Below, piece after piece: positions 42,350 to 51,225 of a DNA stretch of 52,886 bases (its first letter is position 1; each line of letters begins with the position of its first letter). Location: the NCBI GenBank assembly GCA_009712185.1, contig WASQ01000014.1:46485-99370 (forward strand), read 5' to 3'. Both the position numbers and the translations under genes were made by a program. The notes under the pieces are model-generated. The model was given only the letters and a program-made list of their open reading frames with translations, was not told where the DNA came from and did not search any database. Source of the DNA: Telmatospirillum sp. (GTDB lineage Bacteria; Pseudomonadota; Alphaproteobacteria; Rhodospirillales; Magnetospirillaceae).

Positions 42350-43300
42350 ATGCGTATCCTTCGTCATTTTGTCGAGTTTCCGGGAAACCTCCGCGGCGGC
42401 GCGGTGGCTCTCGGCAATTTCGATGGCGTTCATCTCGGTCATCAGGCGGTTATCGGCAAGGCCTGCCAGATCGGCCGGGACGCCGGTGTGGTTTCCGGGG
42501 TGATGAGCTTCGAGCCGCATCCCAGAGCGCTGTTCGCGCCGGGCGGCGCGCCTTTCCGTTTGACGCCGTTTCGCACCAAGGCGCGCCTGATCGAGACCCT
42601 GGGACCCGATTATCTGCTGATGCAGCGGTTCGATCGCGAGTTCGCCTCGCTGACCGCGGAGGACTTCATCGAGCGGGTGCTGGTGGCCGGCCTGGGGACG
42701 CGTCATGTTGTCGTCGGCTACGACTATGTGTTCGGCAAGGGGCGCGGCGGAGACGTCGCCCTCCTGCGTCAGGCCGCCGGCAGCCATGGTTTCGACGTCA
42801 CCTGCGTTCGGCCGGTGGAAACCGGCGATGGCCTTATCTATTCCTCGACCCGGATCCGCGAGGCCCTGGGATCCGGCCAGCCCCGCGAGGCGGAGCGTCT
42901 GCTCGGCCGGCCCTGGGAAATCGAGGGGCGCGTCGAGCATGGCGACGAGCGTGGCCGGACCATCGGCTTTCCCACCGCCAATGTCGAACTGGCCGACTAC
43001 CTTCATCCGGCTGTCGGTGTCTATGCGGTGATGGCCGGCATCGACCATGGGGAACGGACCGAATGGTTGCCCGGGGTCGCCAATTTCGGCCGGCGTCCCA
43101 CCTTCGACAAGGCGGATGTCCTTCTCGAGGTCCATCTGTTCGATTTCAATGGCGACCTTTACGGGCGCCATCTCCGTGTCGGGCTGGTGGAATTTCTGCG
43201 CCCCGAACGAAAATTCAACGGTCTTGATGCGCTCAAGACACAGATCGAAGAAGATTGCCGTGCCGCCCGCGAAGTGCTGGCGGCGAGGCATGTCCGATAA
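42350..43300 (+). CDS. ribF: Bifunctional riboflavin kinase/FAD synthetase
   Basis: A 316-residue RibF that phosphorylates riboflavin to FMN and adenylates it to FAD. The N-terminal nucleotidyltransferase motif is GNFDGVHLGH (22-31), later SSTRIREALGSG, and the C-terminal kinase domain has GRTIGFPTANVEL and VANFGRRPTFD. ATG 42350 begins the conserved part; the frame is open upstream for 71 codons of low-complexity sequence. It is the first gene of the ribF-ileS-lspA run. FMN made here also closes the riboswitch loop on ribB. The 299 bases before it hold nothing I recognise. Confidence 0.95.
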   Translation: MRILRHFVEFPGNLRGGAVALGNFDGVHLGHQAVIGKACQIGRDAGVVSGVMSFEPHPRALFAPGGAPFRLTPFRTKARLIETLGPDYLLMQRFDREFASLTAEDFIERVLVAGLGTRHVVVGYDYVFGKGRGGDVALLRQAAGSHGFDVTCVRPVETGDGLIYSSTRIREALGSGQPREAERLLGRPWEIEGRVEHGDERGRTIGFPTANVELADYLHPAVGVYAVMAGIDHGERTEWLPGVANFGRRPTFDKADVLLEVHLFDFNGDLYGRHLRVGLVEFLRPERKFNGLDALKTQIEEDCRAAREVLAARHVR

Positions 43301-43311
43301 AGAGCCAGGCG

Positions 43312-46170
43312 ATGACAGTGGATTACAAGGCAACCGTTTTCCTGCCCAAGACCGATTTCCCGATGAAGGCCGGATTGCCGGCGATGGAGCCGCGGCTGCT
43401 CGACCGGTGGCGGACCATGGATCTTTTCCGCCAGCTTCGTGAACAGGGCGCCAGCCGGGAAAAATTCGTCCTGCATGACGGGCCGCCCTACGCCAACGGC
43501 AATCTGCATATCGGCCATGCCCTCAACAAAATTCTGAAGGACATCATCAACCGCTGCAAACAGATGCAGGGGTTCGACGCCAATTACATCCCCGGATGGG
43601 ACTGCCACGGTCTGCCGATCGAATGGAAGATCGAAGAGAAATACCGCGACGCCGGGAAGGACAAGGATGCCGTCGACCCGGTCGAGTTCCGCCGCGAATG
43701 CCGCGAATTCGCCGCCCGCTGGATCGACATCCAGAAGGCCGAGTTCCAGCGCCTGGGGGTGATCGGCGACTGGAGCCGCCCCTACACGACCATGGCCTAT
43801 TCCGCCGAGGCGCAAATCGTGCGCGAGCTGGGCAAGTTCGTCATGAATGGCGGGCTTTACAAGGGGGCCAAGCCGGTCATGTGGTCGGTGGTCGAAAAGA
43901 CCGCTCTGGCCGAGGCCGAGATCGAATATCATGATCATACCTCGGTCACCATCTGGGTCCGCTTTCCGCTGGTGACGCCCTCCCGGCCGGAGCTGGAGGG
44001 CGCCTCGGTGGTCATCTGGACCACCACCCCCTGGACGATGCCCGGCAACCGCGCCATCGCCTATGGCCCGGACATGACCTATCAGCTTTGCCGTGTCGAC
44101 TCCGTGGCGGACGGCAGCCTCGCCGTCCCGGGCGAACGCCTGCTGCTGGCGGCGGATCTCGCCGCCCAGGTGATGGCTGACGCCGGAATCACCGGACATA
44201 CCGTGCTTGGGACCTTTGCCGGGACGGATCTGGCCGGATCGGTCGCGCACCATCCCCTGAAGACCCATCCGGACGCCAGCGGCGGATACGCCTTCCCGGT
44301 GCCGCTGCTGCCCGGCGACTTCGTCACCAGCGATACCGGAACCGGGTTCGTGCATATCGCGCCGGGGCACGGCGAGGACGACTGGCATCTCGGCGTCGCC
44401 CATGGGATCGTCATTCCCGAAACCGTCCTGCCCGACGGCACCTATCATCCGTCGGTGCCGCTGTTCGCGGGCCAGTCGGTCCTGGCTGCCGGTCGCAAGG
44501 GCGAGTACTACTCCCCGGTCGCCAAGCCGGTGATCGAGGCGATGACCCGGACGGGCGCGCTGTTGCACCACGGCAAGATCCGCCACAGCTATCCCCATTC
44601 CTGGCGGTCCAAGGCGCCGCTGATCTTCCGGACCACCCCGCAGTGGTTCATCAGCATGCAGACCAACGATCTCAGGGACAAGGCGCTGGCCGCCATCGAC
44701 GCCACCCGTTTTGTCCCCGACCAGGGACGTAACCGGATCCGGTCGATGGTCGAAAACCGCCCGGACTGGTGCGTTTCGCGCCAGCGCGCCTGGGGCGTGC
44801 CGATCACCGTTTTCGTCAACAAGACGACGGGCGAGGTCCTGCGCGATCAGACCGTCATCGACCGCATTGCCGCCGCCGTCGAGGCCGAAGGCGCTGACGT
44901 CTGGTTCTCGTCGCCGCCATCGGCATTCCTGGGCAACGCCTATCAGGCTGACGACTGGGAGCAGGTCACCGACATCCTGGATGTCTGGTTCGATTCCGGA
45001 TGCACGCATGCCTTCGTGCTGGAAAGCGGGGCCTGGGCGCTGCCCTGGCCGGCGTCGCTCTATCTCGAGGGATCGGACCAGCATCGCGGCTGGTTCCAGT
45101 CGTCGTTGCTCGAGTCCTGCGGAACGCGGGGGCGCGCGCCCTATGACACGGTGCTGACCCACGGCTTCGTCCTCGACGAGGAAGGCCGCAAGATGTCGAA
45201 GTCGCTCGGCAATGTGGTCTCGCCACAGGAAGTGGTCGAGCAATATGGCGCTGATATCCTGCGACTGTGGGTCGCCGGCTCGGACTATTCCGAGGATTTG
45301 CGGATCGGGCCGGAGATCATCAAGACCGAGGTCGACATCTATCGGCGCCTGCGCAACACGCTGCGCTATCTGCTGGGCGCGCTGGACGGATTTACCGAGG
45401 CCGAGCGTCTGCCCCTGTCCGATATGCCGCCCCTGGAACGCTGGGTTCTGCACCGTCTGACCGAACTGGATGCGCTGGTGCGCAAGGCCTGTGACGATTT
45501 CCAGTTCCACAGCCTGTTCGTCGAGTTGCATAACTTCTGCGCCGTCGACCTGTCGGCCTTCTATTTCGATATCCGCAAGGATTCGCTTTATTGCGACCAT
45601 CCCGCCGACCGTCGCCGGCGGGCCACCCGGACCGTCATGGACCATCTGTTCACCTGCCTGACGCGCTGGCTGGCGCCGTTCCTCTGCTTCACCGCCGAGG
45701 AGGCCTACCTGGCCCGCACCCCGGGGGCCGAGGGGTCCATTCATCTTGAGCCGTTCCCGACCCTGCCCGCCGAATGGTCCGATCCCGAAGGGGCGGCCCG
45801 GTGGAAGGCCGTCCGCGACATCCGGCGTGTCGTGACCGGAGCGCTGGAGATCGAACGGGGCGCGAAGCGGATCGGTTCCAGCCTCCAGGCGGCGCCTGAG
45901 GTGATCCTGGCACCCGATTTCGTGGTCGATCTCGACGGGCTCGACCTCTCGGAACTTGCCATCACCTCCGGGATCGCGGTCGACCGTGGCGCGGTGCCCG
46001 CCGATGCCTTCACCCTGCCGGACGTCGCCGGTGTCGGGGTTCTGTTCCGCACCGCGACCGGGGAAAAGTGCCAGCGCTGCTGGAAAGTGCTTCCCGATGT
46101 CGGCGCCCATGGGGCTGACGGCTTGTGCGGCCGGTGCGCCGACGCCGTGGGGCGGATGGACGTCCGGTGA
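43312..46170 (+). CDS. ileS: Isoleucyl-tRNA synthetase
   Basis: A 952-residue class I aminoacyl-tRNA synthetase. HIGH is at 66-69 within PPYANGNLHIGHALNKILKD, the CP1 editing domain has VIWTTTPWTMPGNRA, KMSKS is at 627-631 in GRKMSKSLGNV, and a C-terminal zinc-binding CQRCWK...CGRC closes the protein. This is the eubacterial type with the C-terminal zinc domain. ATG 43312 starts 11 bases after ribF. The gene overlaps lspA by the TGATG junction at 46168-46172. Confidence 0.97.
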   Translation: MTVDYKATVFLPKTDFPMKAGLPAMEPRLLDRWRTMDLFRQLREQGASREKFVLHDGPPYANGNLHIGHALNKILKDIINRCKQMQGFDANYIPGWDCHGLPIEWKIEEKYRDAGKDKDAVDPVEFRRECREFAARWIDIQKAEFQRLGVIGDWSRPYTTMAYSAEAQIVRELGKFVMNGGLYKGAKPVMWSVVEKTALAEAEIEYHDHTSVTIWVRFPLVTPSRPELEGASVVIWTTTPWTMPGNRAIAYGPDMTYQLCRVDSVADGSLAVPGERLLLAADLAAQVMADAGITGHTVLGTFAGTDLAGSVAHHPLKTHPDASGGYAFPVPLLPGDFVTSDTGTGFVHIAPGHGEDDWHLGVAHGIVIPETVLPDGTYHPSVPLFAGQSVLAAGRKGEYYSPVAKPVIEAMTRTGALLHHGKIRHSYPHSWRSKAPLIFRTTPQWFISMQTNDLRDKALAAIDATRFVPDQGRNRIRSMVENRPDWCVSRQRAWGVPITVFVNKTTGEVLRDQTVIDRIAAAVEAEGADVWFSSPPSAFLGNAYQADDWEQVTDILDVWFDSGCTHAFVLESGAWALPWPASLYLEGSDQHRGWFQSSLLESCGTRGRAPYDTVLTHGFVLDEEGRKMSKSLGNVVSPQEVVEQYGADILRLWVAGSDYSEDLRIGPEIIKTEVDIYRRLRNTLRYLLGALDGFTEAERLPLSDMPPLERWVLHRLTELDALVRKACDDFQFHSLFVELHNFCAVDLSAFYFDIRKDSLYCDHPADRRRRATRTVMDHLFTCLTRWLAPFLCFTAEEAYLARTPGAEGSIHLEPFPTLPAEWSDPEGAARWKAVRDIRRVVTGALEIERGAKRIGSSLQAAPEVILAPDFVVDLDGLDLSELAITSGIAVDRGAVPADAFTLPDVAGVGVLFRTATGEKCQRCWKVLPDVGAHGADGLCGRCADAVGRMDVR

Positions 46171-46709
46171 TGCGTCGTCGCTCCGGGATCCGGTGGCAAA
46201 GTCTTGCCTTCGGTTTGCTGATCGCGCTGGTCGCCGCCGTGTGCGACCAGGTCAGCAAGGCCGGAATCCTGTCCAGTTTCCGACCTGAGGGCGTGACGGA
46301 GACCCCGTTTCTGGTCTCCACGCGGGTGACGGTGCTGCCCATCCTGGATTTCGTCCTGACCTGGAACCGGGGCGTCAGCTTCGGTCTCGGAAATTCCGAC
46401 GGAGCCTACAATGTTCTGCTGTTCACCGGTCTGGCCCTGGTGATCGGCTGTTTCCTGATCGTCTGGATGGCCCGCACCTCCGAGTGGCTGGTCCTGGTCT
46501 CGCTGGGACTGGTCGTCGGGGGCGCCGTGGGCAATGTCATCGACCGCCTGCGTTTCGGCGCGGTGGTGGATTTCTTGTATGTGCATATCGGCGCGTTCAA
46601 CTGGTGGCCGGTGTTCAATGTTGCGGACTCGGCCGTCTGTGTCGGTGCCGCACTCTTGGTGTTCGACTCCTTGTTTGCGAAACGGGATTCGAATATGAAT
46701 ACGCAATGA
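46170..46709 (+). CDS. lspA: Lipoprotein signal peptidase (signal peptidase II)
   Basis: A 179-residue four-TM aspartic protease that removes signal peptides of prolipoproteins. The catalytic aspartates are Asp125 in GNVIDRL and Asp153 in FNVADSA, and the NRGVSFG motif (66-72) is present. It is joined to ileS by a TGATG overlap, a common arrangement. Its likely substrates in the window include the lipoproteins at 22200-22598, 41024-41308 and 46727-47317. Confidence 0.96.
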   Translation: MRRRSGIRWQSLAFGLLIALVAAVCDQVSKAGILSSFRPEGVTETPFLVSTRVTVLPILDFVLTWNRGVSFGLGNSDGAYNVLLFTGLALVIGCFLIVWMARTSEWLVLVSLGLVVGGAVGNVIDRLRFGAVVDFLYVHIGAFNWWPVFNVADSAVCVGAALLVFDSLFAKRDSNMNTQ

Positions 46710-46726
46710 TTTCAGGAAGCCCACAT

Positions 46727-47317
46727 ATGACCATGGTTCGTCTCGCCGCGGCGGTGGCTGTCGTCTCTGCCCTGTCGTTAACCGGTTGCAGCGAGGCCCG
46801 GCGGGCCCTCGGCTACGACAAAGCGCCACCGGATGAATTCACTGTGCTGGCCCGCGCGCCTTTGGCACAGCCGCCGGACTTCTCCTTGCGCCCGCCGGCC
46901 CCCGGGGCCGCGCGCCCGCAGGAGGGAACGATGCGCGAGCAGGCCAAGGGGCTGCTCGTCGGCGGTCGCGGCAATCTTCAGGCCGGCGGAACCAACGCCT
47001 TCAGCCCGGGCGAGCAGGCGCTTCTGTCCAAGGCCGGTGCAACGCAGGTCGATCCCAACATCCGCCGCAAGGTGGATGACGAGACGACGGCCCTCATCCA
47101 TGCCGACGACGGATTCACCGACAAGATCATGTTCTGGCGCGATAAGGGCCTGCCGGGCGAGCCCCTGGACCCGAACCGCGAGGCGAGCCGTCTGAAGACC
47201 GGGGCTGCCCGGTCGCCGGCACCCGCCGCGTCCGCGCCGGCCGCGGGCACGCCGCAGATCACCCGTGGCAGCCTCAGCAGTGGCGGCGGTGGCGGGTGGC
47301 TCTGGGGGCTGTTCTGA
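46727..47317 (+). CDS. DUF3035 lipoprotein (BamF-like)
   Basis: A 196-residue lipoprotein: signal peptide, lipobox LTGC with Cys21, then the DUF3035 pattern RRALGYDKAPPDEFTVLARAPLAQPPDFSLRPP. This alphaproteobacterial family has been linked to the outer-membrane BAM complex as BamF, which I state from memory. The middle has the Gln/Asp-rich GEQALLSKAGATQVDPNIRRKVDDET. ATG 46727 with AGGAAG upstream is preferred to ATG 46706, which overlaps the lspA stop. It is followed by a hairpin and the M16 peptidase pair. Confidence 0.8.
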   Translation: MTMVRLAAAVAVVSALSLTGCSEARRALGYDKAPPDEFTVLARAPLAQPPDFSLRPPAPGAARPQEGTMREQAKGLLVGGRGNLQAGGTNAFSPGEQALLSKAGATQVDPNIRRKVDDETTALIHADDGFTDKIMFWRDKGLPGEPLDPNREASRLKTGAARSPAPAASAPAAGTPQITRGSLSSGGGGGWLWGLF

Positions 47318-47330
47318 TCTGACCGATGGC

Positions 47331-47355
47331 GGTCATCCCGGGATCCGGGATGACC
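47331..47355 (+). terminator. 11-bp GC hairpin after the DUF3035 gene
   Basis: Perfect arms GGTCATCCCGG and CCGGGATGACC with a 3-base loop begin 14 bases after the stop codon. No T-run follows. It may end the ribF-ileS-lspA-DUF3035 transcript before the M16 genes. Confidence 0.5.
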
Positions 47356-47518
47356 GGTCCTGCCGTCCCGGGTGGAGGCTTGCGGGCGTCCGCCCCTGAC
47401 CGCGTTCTTGCCGCGCCGCGGCGGGACCTTGGTGGGTCCATCGCCGACGTGCCGCGATCCGCATTTTTCCCGGGAGCGCGTGCCACTTCTCCGCTATCCC
47501 CGAACCCACGGAGGCTTG

Positions 47519-48940
47519 ATGAGAGCGATCTGCCGTGTTTTCGTTGCCACCGTCCTGGCCGCCGGCCTGGCGGGCGCCGCCGTTCCGGCGCGGGCGCAGG
47601 TGTTCAATCCTGAAACCTTTACGCTGAAAAACGGATTGCAGGTGGTGGTCATTTCCAACCACCGGACGCCGGTCGTCAGCCATATGGTCTATTACAAGGT
47701 CGGGGCCGCCGACGAGCTTCAGGGGAAGACCGGGCTCGCGCATATGCTGGAGCATATGATGTTCAAGGGTACGCGGAAGGTGCCCGCGGGGGCCTTTTCG
47801 CAGGAAGTCGCGCGCAACGGCGGGCGGGAAAATGCCTTCACGACCGCCGATTTCACCGGCTATTACCAGAATGTGGCGGTGGACAAGCTGCCGCTGGTGA
47901 TGCGGCTCGAGGCGGATCGCATGGCGAACCTTCTGCTGACGGACAAGGAGTTCCAGCCCGAACGCCAGGTGGTGCTGGAAGAGCGGCGCATGCGGATCGA
48001 CAATGAGCCGCAGTCCCTGTTGCAGGAGCAGATGCAGGCGGCCCTGTTCCTGAACAGCCCCTATCACCATCCGGTGATCGGCTGGCGCAGTGAGATCGAG
48101 TCCTTCACGGTGCAGGACCTGTCCGACTTTTACCATCGCTGGTACGCGCCCAATAACGCGATCCTGATCGTGTCCGGCGACGTCACGGCCCGCGATGTCC
48201 GTCCCCTGGCGGAAAAAACCTATGGGGCGATTCCCGCCCGTCCGCTTCCCGTCCGCGCCAGAACCGAGGAACCGCCGCCGATCGCGGCCCGTTCCATCGA
48301 AGTCAGGGATCCCGAGGTTCACCAGCCGATCTGGGAACGTCTCTATCTGGCCCCCAGCTATCAGAGCGGCGAGAAGCAATATGCCTATGCCCTGCAGGTT
48401 CTGTCGGAGATCCTGGGGGGCGGGGCGACCAGCCGGCTGTACCGTTCGCTGGTGGTCGAACAGAATCTGGCCGCGGCGGCCGACGCCGGATACGACCCCA
48501 GCAGCGTGGGGCCGACGTCCTTCAGCTTCGACGCCAGCCCGCGACCCGGTGTCTCCATGGAGGCCCTTCAGAAAGCCATCGAGGCGGAGATCACCGCCGT
48601 GGCTCAGAAGGGCGTGACCGCCGACGAGGTCGCCGACGCCAAACAGCGCCTGCAAACCGCGGTGATTTATGCCCGCGATTCCTATAACACCGGTGCGCGG
48701 ATCCTGGGGATGGCCCTGGCCTCGGGTCAGTCGGTCGCCGACGAGGAGGCCTGGCCGCAGCGGATTGCCGCCGTGACGGTCGATGAGGTCAACGAGGCCG
48801 CGGCCAAGGTGCTTCGCGACGAGCGGTCGGTCACGGGCCGGCTTCTTCCCGCGGGTGACGGGCAGTCGACCACCGGTGCCGTGGCGGCGGAGCCGTCGGC
48901 CCGCATGACACCGGGCATTTCGGGAAGGGAGCTGCGCTGA
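47519..48940 (+). CDS. M16 family zinc peptidase, catalytic member
   Basis: A 473-residue insulinase-family (M16) peptidase with an N-terminal signal peptide (cleavage near ARA-Q, residue 26). The inverted zinc motif HxxEH is His75-Glu78-His79 in HMLEHM, and a downstream Glu serves as third ligand in ENAFTTADFTGYYQ. Members form a two-lobed chamber that degrades peptides in the periplasm. ATG 47519 follows GGAGG. It overlaps the next gene, a catalytically dead relative, so the two probably form a heterodimer. Confidence 0.93.
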   Translation: MRAICRVFVATVLAAGLAGAAVPARAQVFNPETFTLKNGLQVVVISNHRTPVVSHMVYYKVGAADELQGKTGLAHMLEHMMFKGTRKVPAGAFSQEVARNGGRENAFTTADFTGYYQNVAVDKLPLVMRLEADRMANLLLTDKEFQPERQVVLEERRMRIDNEPQSLLQEQMQAALFLNSPYHHPVIGWRSEIESFTVQDLSDFYHRWYAPNNAILIVSGDVTARDVRPLAEKTYGAIPARPLPVRARTEEPPPIAARSIEVRDPEVHQPIWERLYLAPSYQSGEKQYAYALQVLSEILGGGATSRLYRSLVVEQNLAAAADAGYDPSSVGPTSFSFDASPRPGVSMEALQKAIEAEITAVAQKGVTADEVADAKQRLQTAVIYARDSYNTGARILGMALASGQSVADEEAWPQRIAAVTVDEVNEAAAKVLRDERSVTGRLLPAGDGQSTTGAVAAEPSARMTPGISGRELR

Positions 48941-50244
48941 TGGTCCGTCGTCTTCTCGCCATTCTCGCCATCGCGCTGATGCCGGCTTTGCCGGCCCGCG
49001 CGGTCACGATCGAGAAGGTCGCCTCCCCGGGCGGGCTGGAGGCCTGGCTGGTCGAGGATCACACCAATCCGATCATCGCCGTCAGCCTGTCCTTCCGGGG
49101 CGGATCCGCGCAGGATCCCGAGGGAAAGGCCGGACTGGCGGAAATGGTCGCCGGCCTTCTCGATGAAGGGGCGGGAGATCTCGATTCCCAGGCCTTTCAC
49201 CGCAAGCTTGAAACCCTGTCGATCTCCTTCGGCTATGGCGCCGATCAGGATTCCCTGCACGGGCATCTGAAAACCATCACCGCCAACCGGGATACCGCCT
49301 TCGACCTGCTGCGTCTGTCCCTGACGGAACCCCGTTTCGACGCCGACGCGGTCGAGAGGATAAGGGGGCAGATCGAGGCGGAGCTGACCCAGGAGCTTCA
49401 AAATCCGAATATCATCGCCCAGCACGCTTTCGCGAAGGCGATGTATCCCGATCACCCCTCCGGCCGCCCCGGCGAGGGGACGCCGGAGACCATCAAGGCG
49501 ATCGCCATTGCGGACCTGAAGGCCTGGACCGCGGGCCATCTGGGGCGGGACCGTCTGGCCATTTCCGTGGTCGGCGACATCACCCCCGCCGAACTGGCCC
49601 CCATCCTGGACCGGACGTTCGGCGCGCTGCCCGCCAAGGCCACACCGGAGACGGTCGCCGATGTGGCGCCGGCGGCCGATGGCAAAGTGACGGTGATCCA
49701 TCGCAATATCCCGCAGAGCGTCGTGATGTTCGGCGAGCAGGGACTGAAGCGCAATGATCCCGACTGGTACACCGCCTATGTGATGAACTACGTCCTGGGA
49801 GGCGGCGGTTTTTCGTCCCGCCTGATGAAAGAGGTGCGGGTCAAGCGCGGTCTCGCCTATGGGGTGTACAGCTATCTGGTTCCGCGCGATCACAGCGCGC
49901 TTCTGATGGGAACCGTGGCGACCCGCAACGAGCGTGTGGCGGAAAGCGTGGATCTGATCCGTCAGGAATGGCGCCGCATGGCCGAGAACGGCGTTACCGC
50001 GGCCGAGCTTTCGGAAGCCAAGACCTATCTCAACGGATCCTTCCCGCTTCAGTTGGACAGCACGGATTCCATCGCGCAACTGGTCGACGTGATCCAGACC
50101 CAGTCTCTCGGGATCGATTACCTCGATCGCCGGGCATCGTTGATCAATTCGGTCACGGCGGAGGATATCAAGCGGGTCGCGCGCCGGCTGCTGGATGCCG
50201 ACCATCTTTCCTTCGTGGTGCTGGGAGCCCCTCAGGGATTGTGA
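48940..50244 (+). CDS. M16 family peptidase homologue, non-catalytic member
   Basis: A 434-residue M16-fold protein with a signal peptide (about residues 1-21). At the place of HxxEH it has AGLAEMVAGLLDEG, so the zinc ligands are missing. The middle and C-terminal half keep the M16 pattern (LAYGVYSYLVPRDHSALLMGTVATRNE). It starts with the ATG of the overlapping ATGA junction with the catalytic gene. Non-catalytic partners in M16B pairs form the second half of the chamber. Confidence 0.9.
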   Translation: MVRRLLAILAIALMPALPARAVTIEKVASPGGLEAWLVEDHTNPIIAVSLSFRGGSAQDPEGKAGLAEMVAGLLDEGAGDLDSQAFHRKLETLSISFGYGADQDSLHGHLKTITANRDTAFDLLRLSLTEPRFDADAVERIRGQIEAELTQELQNPNIIAQHAFAKAMYPDHPSGRPGEGTPETIKAIAIADLKAWTAGHLGRDRLAISVVGDITPAELAPILDRTFGALPAKATPETVADVAPAADGKVTVIHRNIPQSVVMFGEQGLKRNDPDWYTAYVMNYVLGGGGFSSRLMKEVRVKRGLAYGVYSYLVPRDHSALLMGTVATRNERVAESVDLIRQEWRRMAENGVTAAELSEAKTYLNGSFPLQLDSTDSIAQLVDVIQTQSLGIDYLDRRASLINSVTAEDIKRVARRLLDADHLSFVVLGAPQGL

Positions 50245-50257
50245 CCGCCCGGACCTC

Positions 50258-50277
50258 CGTCCCCGGATCCGGGGACG
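50258..50277 (+). terminator. 20-bp palindrome after the M16 pair
   Basis: CGTCCCCGGATCCGGGGACG is a perfect palindrome (9-bp arms, AT centre) 13 bases after the stop codon. The arms are identical to those at 1281-1305. No T-run. It is a terminator-like hairpin. Confidence 0.45.
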
Positions 50278-50508
50278 GCAGGGGCCGTGCCCGCGGTGGG
50301 CCTTTGCCGGCGGGCCTTTGCCGGTTGAGGGGCTGTGTTGGTCGAGGGGGGCGATCGTGCTATCGTCCGCCCATCCAAAGTTCGTGGACAGTGTCTTGAG
50401 ACAACGAAAGAAAATCAGCGTCGGCAAAGGCGCGGAGACGTCGGGTGCCGGAAAGCGGCCTCGCCACCCTTCGGCCCGACGGCCGGCCAGGGGGGCAACC
50501 CGGTGGGC

Positions 50509-51225
50509 GTGATCAAGACTGTGACGAAGTCAGAGGGTGTCCGGCGCATGCTCTGCTGGCTGGGCGCCCAATATATCCGTCTGGTGTTTGCCTCCGGCCG
50601 CTGGACGGTCGAGGGCGGCGCTGGTCCGGACGCCTTCTGGCGCGAGGGACGACCCTTCATTCTGGCCTTCTGGCACGGCCGGATCCTGATGATGCCCTAT
50701 TGCTGGCGGCGCGATAAGGCGATCCATATGCTGATCTCACAGCACCGCGACGGGCGCCTCATCGCGGAAACCGTCGGCCACTTCGGAATCGCGACCGTGA
50801 CCGGATCATCCTCGAAAGGAGGGTCCCAGGCCTTGCGGGCCATGTTGAAGTCCCTGAAATCGGGGGAGTGCGTCGGAATTACGCCGGATGGTCCGAGAGG
50901 CCCCAGGATGCGCGCGTCCGAAGGGATCGTGCAGGTCGCCCGGTTATCGGGCTGCCCGATCATTCCCTGTAGTTTCGCGACCGAAAAGGGACGGACCCTG
51001 GGAAGCTGGGATCGGTTCCTGGTGGCGTTCCCCCTGTCGCGCGGCGTCTTTGTCTGGGGAGAGCCGATCGAGGTGCCCCATGGCGCGTCGGCCCCGGATC
51101 TGGAAGCCGCCCGGCAGAAGGTGGAGGACAGCCTGAACGCCATCACGCGGCGCGCCGACATGTTGTGCGGCCGTGATCCGGTAACGCCGGCCGACGAGAC
51201 CGTTGCCGGGGCCACCGTCCCATGA
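50509..51225 (+). CDS. DUF374 lysophospholipid acyltransferase family protein
   Basis: A 238-residue LPLAT-fold protein: the HX4D-like motif region is AFWHGRILMMPYC, followed by TPDGPRGPR, the DUF374 signature. DUF374 genes lie next to waaA and lpxK in alphaproteobacteria, and the gene overlaps waaA by four bases, so it likely acts in lipid A or outer-membrane acylation. The start is uncertain; GTG 50509 is chosen because the similarity begins there, ATG 50548 is the alternative, and no good Shine-Dalgarno marks either. Confidence 0.85.
   Translation: MIKTVTKSEGVRRMLCWLGAQYIRLVFASGRWTVEGGAGPDAFWREGRPFILAFWHGRILMMPYCWRRDKAIHMLISQHRDGRLIAETVGHFGIATVTGSSSKGGSQALRAMLKSLKSGECVGITPDGPRGPRMRASEGIVQVARLSGCPIIPCSFATEKGRTLGSWDRFLVAFPLSRGVFVWGEPIEVPHGASAPDLEAARQKVEDSLNAITRRADMLCGRDPVTPADETVAGATVP

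Noticed and set aside
43159-46110. A 983-codon minus-strand open frame opposite ileS
   Set aside because: The plus-strand frame is a complete isoleucyl-tRNA synthetase with HIGH, KMSKS and zinc motifs; the antisense frame has no recognisable domain.
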